A DNA stretch of 64,000 nt, taken from contig JBBHKE010002126.1 in the NCBI GenBank assembly GCA_037447655.1, positions 1-64,000 of the forward strand, read 5' to 3'. The notes beneath the pieces were generated by a model. That model had not been told where the DNA came from. It searched no databases and saw only the letters and a list, made by a program, of their open reading frames with translations. The position numbers were made by a program, and so were the translations under genes. This DNA is from Zygnema cylindricum (Eukaryota > Streptophyta > Zygnematophyceae > Zygnematales > Zygnemataceae). This document shows positions 47,426 through 62,400 of the stretch, piece by piece; position 1 is the first letter of the stretch; every line of letters starts with the position of its first letter.

Positions 47426-50400
47426 ATAACAAGAATTAGTACCTAAATTACAGAAACAGTTAGCGATAATAGGAATTGTTACTTAAATTACATAAACAAT
47501 TAGCGATAACATGAATTGTTATCTAACTTACTCAAACTATTAGTGATAACAAGAATTGATACTTACCTAAATTACAGAAACTGTTAGCGATAACAAGAAT
47601 TGTAAGCTAAATTACACAAGATATTAGCACTAACAAAAATTGCTACCTAAATTACAAAAACACTTAGCGATAACAAGAATTGTTACCTAAATTACACAAA
47701 CAGTTAGCGATAACAAGAATTGTTACCTAAATTACACAAATTGTATACATTAATAAGAATTGTGACCTAAATTTCACAAATTGTTAGCGATAACAAAAAT
47801 TGTTATCTAAATTACAAAAATTGTTAGCGATAACAAGAATTGTTACCTAAATTACACAAACTGTTAGCATTAACAAGAATTGTTACCTAAATTCTAAAAA
47901 CAGTAAGCGATAACAAGAATTGTTACCTAAATTACACAAACAGGTAGCGATAACAAGAATTGTTACCTTAATTACACAAATTGTTTGCGATAACAAGAAT
48001 TGTTACCTAAAATTAGAAAAACTGTTAGCGATAAAAAAAATTGTTACCTAAATTACACATATCGTTAGCGAGAACAATAATTGTTACCTAAATTACACAA
48101 ACAGTAAGCAATAACAATAATTGTTACCAAAATTACACAAACTATTAGCGATAACAAGAATTATAACCTAAATTACACAAATTGTTTGCATTAATAAGAA
48201 TTGTTACCTTAATTAAACAAATTGTTAGCGATAACAAGAATTCTGACCTAAATTACACCAATTGTTAGTGATAACAAAAATTGTTACCTAAATTACAAAA
48301 AAAGTTAGCGATAACAAAAATTGTTACCTAAATTACACAAACAGTTAGCGATAACAAGAATTGTTACCTGAATTACAAAAATAGTTAGCGATAACAAAAA
48401 TTGTTACCTAAATTACACAAACAGTTAGCGATAACAAGAATTGTTACCTGAATTACAAAAATAGTTAGCGATAACAAGAATTGTTACCTTAATTACATAA
48501 ACAGTTAGCGATACCAAAAACTGTTACCTAAATTACACAAACTGTTAGCGATAACAAGAATTTTCACCTAAATTACACAAATTGTTAGCGATAACAAGAA
48601 TTGTTATCTTAATTACACAAATAGTTAGCAATAACAAAAATTGTTACCTAAATTACACAAATTGTTAGCGATAACAAGAATTGTTACCTAAATTACAAAA
48701 AATGTTAGCCATAAAAAGAATTGCTACCAAAATTACACAAATTGTTAGCGATAACAAGAATTATCACCTAAATTATACAAACAGTTAGCGATAACAAGAA
48801 TTGTTGCCTAAATTTCACAAACTGTTAGCGATAAAAAGAATAGTAACCTAAATTACACAAATTGTTTGCATTAATAAAAATTGTTACCTAAATTACACAA
48901 ATTGTTAGCAATAACAAGAATTGTTATCTAAATTACACAAATTGTTAGCGGTAACAAAAATTGTCACCTAAATTACACAAACTGTTAGCATTAACAAGAA
49001 TTGTTACCTAAATTCTAAAAACACTAAGCGATAACAAGAATAGTTACCTAAATTACACAAACACTTAGCATAACAAGAATTGTTATCTAAATTACATAAA
49101 TTGTTACCGATAACAATAATTGTTACCTAAAATTACAAAAACTGTTAGCGATAAAAGAAATTGTTACCTAAATTACACAAATTTTTAACGATAACAAAAA
49201 TTGTAACCTTAATTAAAAAAACAGTAAGCGATAACAGTAATTCTTACCAAAATTTCACAAACTATTAGCGATAACAATAATTATAACCTAAATTACACAA
49301 ATTGTTTGCATTAATAAGAATTGTTACATTAATTACACAAATTGTTAGCGATTATAAGAATTGTGACCTAAATTACACCAATTGTTAGAAATAACAAGAA
49401 TTGTTACCTAAATTACACAAACAGTTAGCGATAACAAGAATTGTTACCTAAATTACAAAAACAGTTAGCAATAACAAGAATTGTTACCTAAATTAAGCAA
49501 ACAGTTAGCAATAACAGAATTAATACCTAAATTACAGAAACATTTAGCGATAATAGGAATTGTTACTTAAATTACACAAACAATTAGAGATAACAGCAAA
49601 TGTTACCTTAATTACACAAAAAGTTAGCGATAACAGAATTGTTATCTAACTTACACAAACTGTTAGTGATATCAAGAATTGTTACCTAAATTACACAAGC
49701 AGTTAGCGATATCAACAATTGTTACTTTACTTACACTTCTTCTTAGCGGTAACAAAAATTCTTACCTAAATTACAGAACCAGTTAGGAATAACAAGAATT
49801 GTTATCTAAATTACACAAACTATTAGCGATAACAAGAATTGTTATCTAATTTACACAAACAGTTAGCGATAACAAAAATTGTTTTCTAAATTACAAACAC
49901 AGTTTGCGATAACAAGAATTGTTATCTAAATTACATAAACAATTAGCGATAACAAGAATTGTAACCTAAATTACACAAACGGTTAGCGATAACAGGAATT
50001 GTTACCTAAATTAAACAAACACTTTGCGATAACAAGAATTGCTACCAAAATTACACAAATTGTTAGCGCTAACGCGAATTGTTACCTAAATTATAGAAAC
50101 AATTAGCGATAACAAGAATTGTTATCTAAATTACACAAACAGTTAGCGATAACACCAATTGTAATCTAAATTAAGAAAACTGTTTGTGCAAAAATAAATT
50201 GTTATCTAACTTACACAAAGTGTTAGCGATAACATAAATTGTTACCTAAATTACACAAACAATTAGCGATAACAAGAATTGTTACCTAAATTACACAAAC
50301 AGTTAGCGATAACAAGAATTGTTACCTAAATTACACACACAATTAGCGATAACAAAAATTGTTACCTAAATTACACAAACAGTTAGCGATAACAAAAATT

Positions 50401-53400
50401 AATACCTAAATTGCAGAAACTGTTAGCGCGAACAGGAATTGTTACCTAAATTACACAAACAGTTAGCGATAACAAGAATTAATACCTAAATTACACAAAC
50501 AGTTAGCGATAACAAGAATTAATACCTAAATTACAGAAACAATTAGCGATAATAGGAATTGATATCTAAATTAGAGAAATAGTTAGCGATAACACAAATT
50601 GTCATCTAAATTACACAAACTGTTAGCTATAACAGGAATTTTTACCAAAATTACACAAACAATTAGAGGTAAAAAGAATTATTACCTAAATTACACAAAC
50701 AGTTAGCAATAACAAGAATTGTTACCTCAATTACACAAACTGTTAGCGATAACAAGAATTGTTACCTAAATTACACAAAAAGTTAGCGATAACAAGAATT
50801 GTTGTCTAAATTACACAAACAGTTAGCAATAACAAAAAATTAATGCCTTAATTACAGAAACTGTTAGCGCTAACAGGAATTGTTACCCAAAATTACACAA
50901 ATTTTTAGCGCGGACAATTTTTTTTTCATTACTTACACAAACTGTTAGCGAATACAGGAATTGATATCTAAATTACACAAATAGTTAGCTCTAACAGGAA
51001 TTGTTACCTAAATTACACAAACAATTAGAGGTAACAAGAATTGTTACCTAAATTACACACACAGTTAGTGTTAACAAGAATTGTTACCTAAATTACACAA
51101 ACAGTTAGCAATAACAAGAATTGTTACCTAAATTAAGCAAACAGTTAGCAATAACAAGAATTAATACCTAAATTACAGAAACATTTAGCGATAATGGGAA
51201 TTATTTCTTAAATTACACAAACAATTAGGGATAACAGCAAATGTTACCTAAATTACACAAGCAGTTAGCTATAACAACAATTGTTACTTTACTTACACTT
51301 CTTGCTAGCGGTAACAAGAATTCTTACCTAAATTACAAAAGCAGTTAGGAATAACAAGAATTGTTATCTAAATTACAAACACAGTTTGCGATAACAAGAA
51401 TTGTTATCTAAATTACATAAACAATTAGTGATAACAGGAATTGTAACCTAAATTACACAAACACTTAGCGATAACAGGAATCGTTACCTAAATTACACAA
51501 ACATTTAGCGATAACAAGAATTGTTACCTAAATTACACAAATTGTTACCGCTAACTGAAATTGTTACCTAAATTATAGAAACAATTAGCGTAACAAGAAT
51601 TGTTATCTAAATTACAAAAACTGTTAGCGATAACACCAATTGTAATCTAAATTAAGAAAACAGTTAGCGCTAAAATAAATTGTTATCTAACTTAAACAAA
51701 TAGTTATTGATAACATAAATTGTTACCTAAATTACACAAACAATTAGCGATAACAAGAATTGTTACCTAAATTACACAAACAGTTAGCGATAACAAGAAT
51801 TGTTACCTAAATTACACACACAATTAGCGATAACAATTTTTTTTACCTAAATTACACAAACAGTTAGCGATAACAAAAATTAATACCTAAATTGCAGAAA
51901 CTGTTAGCGCGAACAGGAATTGCTACCTAAATTACACAAACAGTTAGCGATAACAAGAATTAATACCTAAATTACACAAACAGTTAGCGATAACAAGAAT
52001 TACAAACTATTAGCGATAACAAGAATTATAACCTAAATTACACAAATTGTTTGCATTAATAAGAATTGTTACCTTAATTACACAAATTGTTAGCGACAAC
52101 AAAAATTGTGACCTAAATTACACCAATTGTTAGCGATAACAAGAATTGTTACCTAAATTACACAAACAGTTAGCGATAACAAGAATTGTTACCTAAATTA
52201 CAAAAATAGATAGCGATAACAAGAATTGTTACCTAAATTACGCAAACTGTTAGCGATAACAAGAATTGTTACCTAAATTACACAAACTGTTAGCATTAAT
52301 AAGAATTGTTACCTAAATTACAAAAACAGTTAGCGATATCAAGAATTATTATCTAAATTACATAAATTGTTAGCGATAACAAGAATTCTTACCTAAATTA
52401 CACAAACTGTTAGCATTAACAAGAATTGTGACCTAAATTCTAAAAACAGTTAGCGATAACAAGAATTGTTACCTAAATTACACAAATTGTTAGGGATAAC
52501 AAGAATTGTTACCTAAAATTACAAAAACTGTTAGCGATAAAAAAAATTGTTACCTAAATTACACAACTTGTTAGCGATAACAAGAATTGTTACCTAAATT
52601 ACCCAAACAGTAAGCGATAACAAGAATTGTTACCAAAATTACACAAACTATTAGCGATAACAAGAATTATAACCTAAATTACACAAATTGTTTCCATTTA
52701 TAAGAATTGTTACCTTAATTACACAAATTGTAATCGATAACAAGAATTGTGACCTAAATTACACCAATTGTTAGCGATAACAAGAATTGTGACCTAAATA
52801 ACACCAATTGTTAGCGATAACAAGAATTGTTACCTAAATTACACAAACAGTTGGCGATAACAAGAATTGTTACCTAAATTACAAAAACAGTTAGCGATAA
52901 CAAGAATTGTTACCTAAATTTCACAAACAGTTAGCGATAACACAAATTGTTACCTAAAATACACAAATTGTTAGCGATAACAAGAATTGTTACCTAAATT
53001 ACAAAAACTGTTAGCGATTAAAGAATAGTTACCTAAATTACACAAATTGTTAGCGATATTAGGAATTGTCACCTAAATTACACAAACAGGTAGTGATAAC
53101 AAGAATTGTTACCCAAATTACACAAACTGTTAACGATAAAAAGAATTGTAATATAAATTACACAAATAGTTAGCGATAACAAAAATTGTTATTAAAATTA
53201 CAAAACAGTTAGCGATAACAAGAATTGTTACCTAAATTACACAAATAGTTAGCGATAACAAGAATTGTTACCTAAATTACACAAATTGTTTGCAATAACA
53301 AGAATTGTTACCTAAAGTACACAAACAGTTAGCGATAACACGAATTATTATCAAAATTACACAAACTGTTAGCGATAACATGAATTGTTTCCTAAATTAC

Positions 53401-56400
53401 ACAAATAGTTAGCGATAACAAGAATTGTTACCCAAATTTCACAAAGTGTTAGCGATAACAAGAATTATTACCTAAATTACACAAATTGTTAGCATTAACA
53501 AGAATTGTTACCTAAATTACAAAAACAGTTAGCGAAAACAAGAATTGTTACCTAAATTACACAAATTGTTAGAATAACAAGAATTGTTACCTATATTACA
53601 AAAACTATTAGCAATAACAAGAATTATGACCTAAATTACACAAATTGTAAGCGATAACAAGAATTGTTACCTAAATTACACAAACAGTTAGCGATAACAA
53701 AAATTGTTACCTAAATTACAAAAACAGTTAGCCTTAACAAGAATTGTTACCTAAATCACACAGATGTTAGTGATAACAAGAATTGTAACCTAAAATTACA
53801 AAAAGTGTTAGCGATAAAAAAAATTGTTACCTAAATTACACAAATTGTTAGCGATAACAAGAACTGTTACCTAAATTACACAAACAGTAAGCGATTTCAA
53901 GAATTGTTACCAAAATTACACAAACTATTAGCGATAACAAGAATTATAACCTAAATTACACAAATTGTTTGCATTAATAAGAATTGTTACCTTAATTACA
54001 CAAATTGTTAGCGATAACAAGAATTGTTACCTAAATTACACCAATTGTTAGCGACTACAAGAATTGTTACCTAAATTACACAAACACTTAGCGATAATAA
54101 GAATTGTTACCAAAATTACAAAAACAGTTAGCGATAACAAGAATTGTTACCTAAATTACACAAATTGTTAGCGATAACAAGAATTATTACCTAAATTACA
54201 CAAATTGTTAGCAATAACAAGAATTGTTACCTAAATTACAAAAACTATAAGCAATAAAAACAATTGTTACCTAAATTACACAAATTGTAAGCGATAACAA
54301 AAATTGTTACCTAAAATACACAAACAGTTAGCGATAGCAAAAAATGTTACCTAACTTATAAAAAACAGTTAGCGATAACAAGAATTGTTACCTAAATTAC
54401 ACAAACAGTTAGCGATAACAATAATTGTTACCTAAATTACAAAAATAGTTAGCGATAACAAGAATTGTAACCTAAATGACACAAACAGTTAGCGATAACA
54501 AGAACTGTTTCCTTAATTACAGAAACAGTTAGCGATAACGAGAATTGTTACCCAAATTACACAAACTGTTAGCATTAACAAGAATTGTTACCTAAATTCT
54601 AAAAACAATAAGCGATAACAAGTATTGTTACCTAAATTACAAAAACAGTTAGCGATAACAAGAATTGTTACCTAAATTACACAAACAGGTAGAGATAACA
54701 AGAATTGTTACCCAAATTACACAAAGTGTAAGCGATAACAATAATTATTACCTAAATTACACAAATTGTTATCATTAACAAGAATTGTTGCCGTATTACA
54801 AAAACAGTAAGGGATAACAAAAATTGTTACCTAAATTACACAATTTGTTAGAATAACAGGATTTGTTACCTATGTTACAAAAACTATTAGCAATAAAAAC
54901 AATTGTTACCTAAATTACACAAATTGTAAGCGATAACAAAAATTGTCACCTAAATTACACAAACAGTTAGCGATAACAAGAATTGTTACCTAAATTACAA
55001 AAACTATTAGCGATAACAAGATTTGTTACCTAAATTACACAAACATTAAGCGATAACAAGAATTGTTACGTAAATTACACAAACAGTTAGCAATAACAAA
55101 AATTGTTACCTAAATTACAAAAACAGTTAGCGATAACAAGATTTGTTACCTAAATTACACAAACTGTTAGCGATAACAAGAATTGTTACCTAAATTACAC
55201 AAACATTAGCGATAACAAAAATTGTTACCTAAATTACACAAACAGTTAGCGATAATAAGAACTGTTACCTAAAATACACAAATAGTTAGCGATAACAAGA
55301 ATTATGACCTAAATTACAAAAACAGTTAGCGATAACAAGAATTGTTACCTTAATTACACAAATTGTTTGCAATAACAATATTTCCTGCCTAAATTACATA
55401 CGGACTAAGCGATAACAAGAATATTTACCTAAATTACACATATTGTTAGCAATGACAATTTTTTTTTCCTAAATTACAAAAACTATTAGCAATAAAAATA
55501 ATTGTTACCTAAATTACACAAATTGTTAGCGATAACAAGAATTGTTACCTAAATAACACAAACTGTTATCGATAACAACAATTATTACCTAAATTACAAA
55601 AATTGTTAGCATTAACAAGAATTGTTACCTAAATTACAAAAACAGTAAGAATAACAAGAATTGTTGCCTAAATTACAAAAAGAGTTAGCGATAACAAGAA
55701 TTGTTACCTAAATTACACAAATTGTTAGCAATAACAAGAATTGTTTTCTAACGTACACAAACAGTTAGCGATAACACGAATTGTTATCTAAATTACACAA
55801 ACTGTTAGCGATAACATGAATTGTTTCCTAAATTACACAAATTGTTAGCGATAACAAGAATTGTTACCTAAATTACACAAACTGTTAGCGATAACAAGAA
55901 TTATTACCTAAATTACACAAATTGTTAGCAATAACAAGAATTGTTACCTAAATTACAAAAACTATTGGCAATAAAAACAATTGTTACCTAAATTACACAA
56001 ATTGTAAAGGATAACAAAAATTGTTACCTAAAATACACAAACAGTTAGCGATAACAAAAAATGTTACCTAAATTATAAAAAACAATTAGCGATAACAAGA
56101 ATTGTTACCTAAATTACACAAACAGTTAGCGATAACAATAATTGTTACCTAAATTACAAAAATAGTTAGCGATAACAAGAATTGTAACCTAAATGACACA
56201 AACAGTTAGCGATAACAAGAACTGTTTCCTAAATTACACAAACAGTTAGCGATAACAAGAATTGTTACCCAAATTACACAAACTGTTAGCATTAACAAGA
56301 ATTGTTACCTAAATTCTAAAAACAATAAGCGATAACAAGTATTGTTACCTAAATTACAAAAACAGTTAGCGATAACAAGAATTGTTACCTAAATTACACA

Positions 56401-59400
56401 AACAGGTAGAGATAACAAGAATTGTTACCCAAATTACACAAACTGTTATCGATAAAAAGAATTGTAACCTAAATTACACAAATAGTTAGCAATAACAAGA
56501 ATTGTTACCTAAAGTACAGAAACAGTTAGCGATAACACGAATTGTTATCTAAATTACACAAACTGTTAGCGATAACAAGAATTGTTACCTAAATTACACA
56601 AACAGGTAGAGATAACAAGAATTGTTACCCAAATTACACAAAGTGTAAGCGATAACAATAATTATTACCTAAATTACACAAATTGTTATCATTAACAAGA
56701 ATTGTTGCCGTATTACAAAAACAGTTAGGGATAACAAAAATTGTTACCTAAATTACACAATTTGTTAGAATAACAGGATTTGTTACCTATGTTACAAAAA
56801 CTATTAGCAATAAAAACAATTGTTACCTAAATTACACAAATTGTAAGCGATAACAAAAATTGTCACCTAAATTACACAAACAGTTAGCGATAACAAGAAT
56901 TGTTACCTAAATTACAAAAACTATTAGCGATAACAAGATTTGTTACCTAAATTACACAAACATTAAGCGATAACAAGAATTGTTACCTAAATTACACAAA
57001 CTGTTAGCGATAACAAGAATTGTTACCTAAATTACACAAACAATAGCGATAACAAAAATTGTTACCTAAATTACACAAACAGTTAGCGATAATAAGAACT
57101 GTTACCTAAAATACACAAATAGTTAGCGATAACAAAAATTGTTACCTAAATTACAAAAACAGTTAGCGATAACAAGAATTGTTACCTTAATTACACAAAT
57201 TGTTAGCGATAACAAGAATTATGACCTAAATTACACAAATTGTTTGCGATAACAAGAATTGTTGCCTAAATTACAAAAAGAGTAAGCGATAACAAGAATA
57301 TTTACCTAAATTACACAAATTGTTAGCAATGACAATTTTTTTTTCCTAAATTACAAAAACTATTAGCAATAAAAATAATTGTTACCTAAATTACACAAAT
57401 TGTTAGCGATAACAAAAATTGTTACCTAAATTACACAAACTGTTATCAATAACAACAATTATTACCTAAATTACAAAAATTGTTAGCTTTAACAAGAATT
57501 GTTACCTAAATTACAAAAAGAGTTAGCGATAACAAGAATTGTTACCTAAATTACACAAATTGTTAGCAATAACAAGAATTGTTTTCTAACGTACACAAAC
57601 AGTTAGCGATAACACGAATTGTTATCTAAATTTCACAAACTGTTAGCGATAACATGAATTGTTTCCTAAATTACACAAATTGTTAGCGATAACAAGAATT
57701 GTTACCTAAATTACACAAACTGTTAACGATAACAAGAATTATTACATAAATTACACAAGTAGTTAGCTTTAACAAGAATTGTTACCTAAATTACAAAAAA
57801 AGTTAGAATAACAAGAATTGTTGCCTAAATTACACAAATTGATAGCAATAACAAGAATTGTTACCTAAATTACAAAAACTATTAGCAATAACAAAAATTG
57901 TTACCTAAATTACACAAACAGTTAGCGATAACAAGAACTGTTACCTAAATTACACAAATAGTTAGCGATAACGAAAATTGTTACCTAAATTACAAATACA
58001 GTTAGCGATAACAAGAATTGTTACCTTAATTACACAAATTGTTAGCGATAACAAGAATTGTGACCTAAATTACACAAATTGTTAGCGATAACAAGAATTG
58101 TTCTTTAAATTACAAAAATAGTTAGCGATAACAAGAATTGTTGCCTAAATTACAAAAACAGGTAGCGATAACAAGAATTGTTGCCTAAATTACAAAAAGA
58201 GTAAGCGATAACAAGAATTATTACCTAAATGACACAAATTGTTAGCATTAACAAGAATTGTTACCTAAATTACAAAAACAGTTAGCGATAAAAAGAATTC
58301 TCACCTAAATTACACATATTGTTAGAGATGACAAGAATTATTACCTAAATTACACAAATTGTTAGAAGTAACAAGAATTGTTACCTAAATTACACAAACA
58401 GTTAGCGATAACAAGAATTGTTACCTAAATTACAAAAACAGTTAGCGATAACAAGAATTGTTACCTAAATTACACAAATTGTTAGAGATAACAAGAATTA
58501 TTACCTAAATTACACAAATTGTTAGAAGTAACAAGAATTGTTACCTAAATTACAAAAACAGTTAGAATAACAAGAATTGTTACCTAAATTACACAAATTG
58601 TAAGCGATAACAAGAATTATTACCTAAATTACACAAACAGTTAGCGATAATAAGAACTGTTACCTAAAATACACAAACAGTTAGCGATAACAAAAATTGT
58701 TACCTAAATTACAAAAACAGTAAGCGATAACAAAAATTGTTACCTAAATTACAAAAACAGTTAGCGATAACAAGAATTGTTACCTTAATTACACAAATTG
58801 TTAGCGATAGCAAGAATTGTGACCTAAATTACACAAATTGTTAGCGATAACAAAAATTGTTACCTAAATTACAAAAACAGTTAGCGATAACAAGAATTGT
58901 TGCCTAAATTACAAAAACAGGTAGCGATAACAAGAATTGTTACCTAAATTACACAAATTGTTAGCGATAACAAGAATTGTTGCCTAAATAACAAAAACTA
59001 TTAGCAATAAAAATAATTGTTACCTAAATTACACAAATTGTAAACGATAACAAGAATTGTTACCTAAATTACACAAACAGTTAGCGATAAAAAAAATTGT
59101 TGCCTAAATTACACAAACAGTTAGCGATAACAAGAACTGTTACCTAAATTACACAAATAGTTAGCGATAACAAAAATTGTTACCTAAATTACAAAAACAG
59201 TTAGCGATAACAAGAATTGTTACCTAAATTACACAAATTAATAGCAATAATAAGAATTGTTACCTAAAGTACACAAACAATTAGCGATAACACGAATTGT
59301 TATCTAAATTATACAAATTGTTAGCGATAACATGAATTATTTTCTAAATTACACAAATTGTTAGCGATAAAAGAATTGTTACCTAAATTACACAAACTGT

Positions 59401-62400
59401 TAGCGATAACAAAAATTATTACCTAAATTACACAAATTGTAAGAATTAACAAGAATTGTTACCAAAATTACAAAAACAGTTAGAATAACAAGAATTGTTA
59501 CCTTAAGTACACAAACAATTAGCGATAACACGAATTGTTATCTAAATTACACAAACTGTTAGTGATAATATGAATTCTTTCCTAAATTACACAAACAGTT
59601 AGCGATAACAAGAATTGTTACACAAATTACGCAAAGTGTTAGCGATAACAAGAATTATTACCTAAATTACACAAATTGTTAGCATTAACAAGAATTGTTA
59701 CCTAAATTACAAAAACAGTTAGAATAACAAGAATTGTTGCCTAATTACAAAAACAGTTAATGATAACAAGAATAGTTACCTAAATTACACAAATTGTTAG
59801 AATAATAAGAATCGTTACCTATATTACAAAAACTATTAGCAATAAAAACAATTGTTACCTAAATTACACAAATTGTAAGTGATAACAGAATTGTTACCTA
59901 AATTACAGAAACTGTTAGCGATAACAAAAATTGTTACCTAAATTACAAAAACTATTAGGAATAAAAATAATTGTTACCTTAATTACACAAATTGTAAGCG
60001 ATAACAAGAATTGTTACCTAAATTACACAAACAGTTAGCGATAACAATAATTGTTACTTAAATTACAAAAACAGTTAGCGATAACAAGAATTGTTACATA
60101 AATTACACAAATTGTTAGAGATAACAATAATAATTACCTAAATTACACAAATTGTTAGAAGTAACAAAAATTGTTACCTAAATTACAAAAACAGTTAGAA
60201 TAACAAGAATTGTTACCTAAATTTCACAAATTGTAAGCGATAACAAGAATTTTTACCTAAATTACAGAAACAGTTAGCGATAACAAAAATTGTTACCTAA
60301 ATTACACAAACAGTTAGCGATAACAAGAACTGATACCTAAATTACAAAAATAGTTAGCGATAACAAAAATTGTTACCTTAATTACACAAATTGTTAGCGA
60401 TAGCAAGAATTGTGACCTAAATTACACAAATTGTTAGCGATAACAAAAATTGTTACCTAAATTACAAAAACAGTTAGCGATACCAAGAATTGTTGCCTAA
60501 ATTACAAAAACAGGTAGCGATAACAAAAATTGTTACCTAAATTACACAAATTGTTAGCAATAACAAGAATTGTTACCTAAATTACAAAAACTATTAGCAA
60601 TAAAAACAATTGTTACCTAAATTTCACAAATTGTAAGCGATAACAAGAATTGTTACCTAAATTACACAAATAGTTAGCTTAAAAAAAATTGTTACCTAAA
60701 TTACACAAACAGTAAGCAATAACAACAATTGTCACCTAAATTACACAAATAGTTAGCGATAACAAAAATTGTTACCTTAATTACAAAAACAGTTAGCGAT
60801 AACAAAAATGTTACCTAAATTACACAAATGGTTAGCGATAACAATAATTGTGACCTTAATTACACAAACAGTTAGCAATAACAAAAATTGTTACCTAAAT
60901 TGCACAAACTATTAGCGATAACAAGAATTGTTACCTAAATTACACAAACAGTTAGCGATAAAAAGAATTTTTTCCTAAATTACAAAAACTATAGAATTGT
61001 TTCCTAAATTACACAAATGGTTAGCGATAACAAGAATTGTTACCTAAATTAACCAAACAGTTAGAGATAACAAAAATTGTTACCTATATTACACAAATTG
61101 TTAGCGATAACAAGAATTTTTACTTAAACTTCCCAAATTGTTAGCAATAACAAGAATTGTCACCTAAATTATCCAAATAGTTAGCGATAACAAAAATTGT
61201 TACCTAAATTACACAAACAGTTAGCGAAAACAAGAACTGTTACCTAAATTACAAAAATAGTTAGCGATAACAAAAATTGTTACCTAAATTATAAAAACAG
61301 TTAGCAATAACAAGAATTGTTACCTAAATTAAACAAATTGTTAGCAATAACAAGAATTGTTACTTCAAGTACAGAAACAATTAGCGATAACACGAATTGT
61401 TATCTAAATTACACAAACTATTAGCTATAACATGAATTGTTTCCTAAATTACACAAATTTTTAGCAATAACAATAATTGTTACCAAAATTACACAAACTG
61501 TTAGCGATAACAAGAATTATTACCTAAATTACACAAATTGTTAGAATTAACAAGAATTGTTACAAAAATTACAAAAACAGTTAGAATAACAAGAATTGTT
61601 ACCTAAAGTACACAAACAGTAAGCGATAACACGAATTGTTATCTAAATTAAACAAACTGTTAGCGATAACATGAATTGTTTCCTAAATTACACAAACAGT
61701 TAGCGATAACAAGAATTGTTACCCAAATTACACAAAGTGTTAGCGATAACAAGAATTATTACCTAAATTACACAAATTGTTAGCATTAACAAGAATTGTT
61801 ACCTAAATTACAAAAACAGTTAGAATAACAAGAATTGTTGCCTAATTACAAAAACAGTTAGTGATAACAAGAATTGTTACTTAAATTACTCAAATTGTTA
61901 GAATAACAAGAATCGTTACCTATATTACAAAAACTATTATAATAAAAACAATTGTTACCTAAATTACACAAATTGTAAGCGATAACAAGAATTGTTACCT
62001 AAATTACACAAACAGTTAGCGATAACAAGAATTGCTACCTAAATTACAAAAACTATTAAATAAAAACAATTGTTACCTAAATTACACAAATTGTAAGCGA
62101 TAACAAGAATTGTTACCTAAATTACACAAACAATTAGCGATAACAAGAATTGTTACCTAAATTACACAAACTGTTAGCGATAACAAAAATTGTTACCTAA
62201 ATTACAAAAACAGTTAGCGATAACAAGAATTGTTACCTAAATTACAAAAACAGTTAGAATTACAAGAATTGTTATCTAAATTACACAAATTGTAAGCAAT
62301 AACAAGAATTGTTACCTAAATTACACAAACAGTTAGCGATAACAAAAATTGTAACCTAAATTACACAAACAGTTAGGGATAACAAGAATTATTACCTAAA

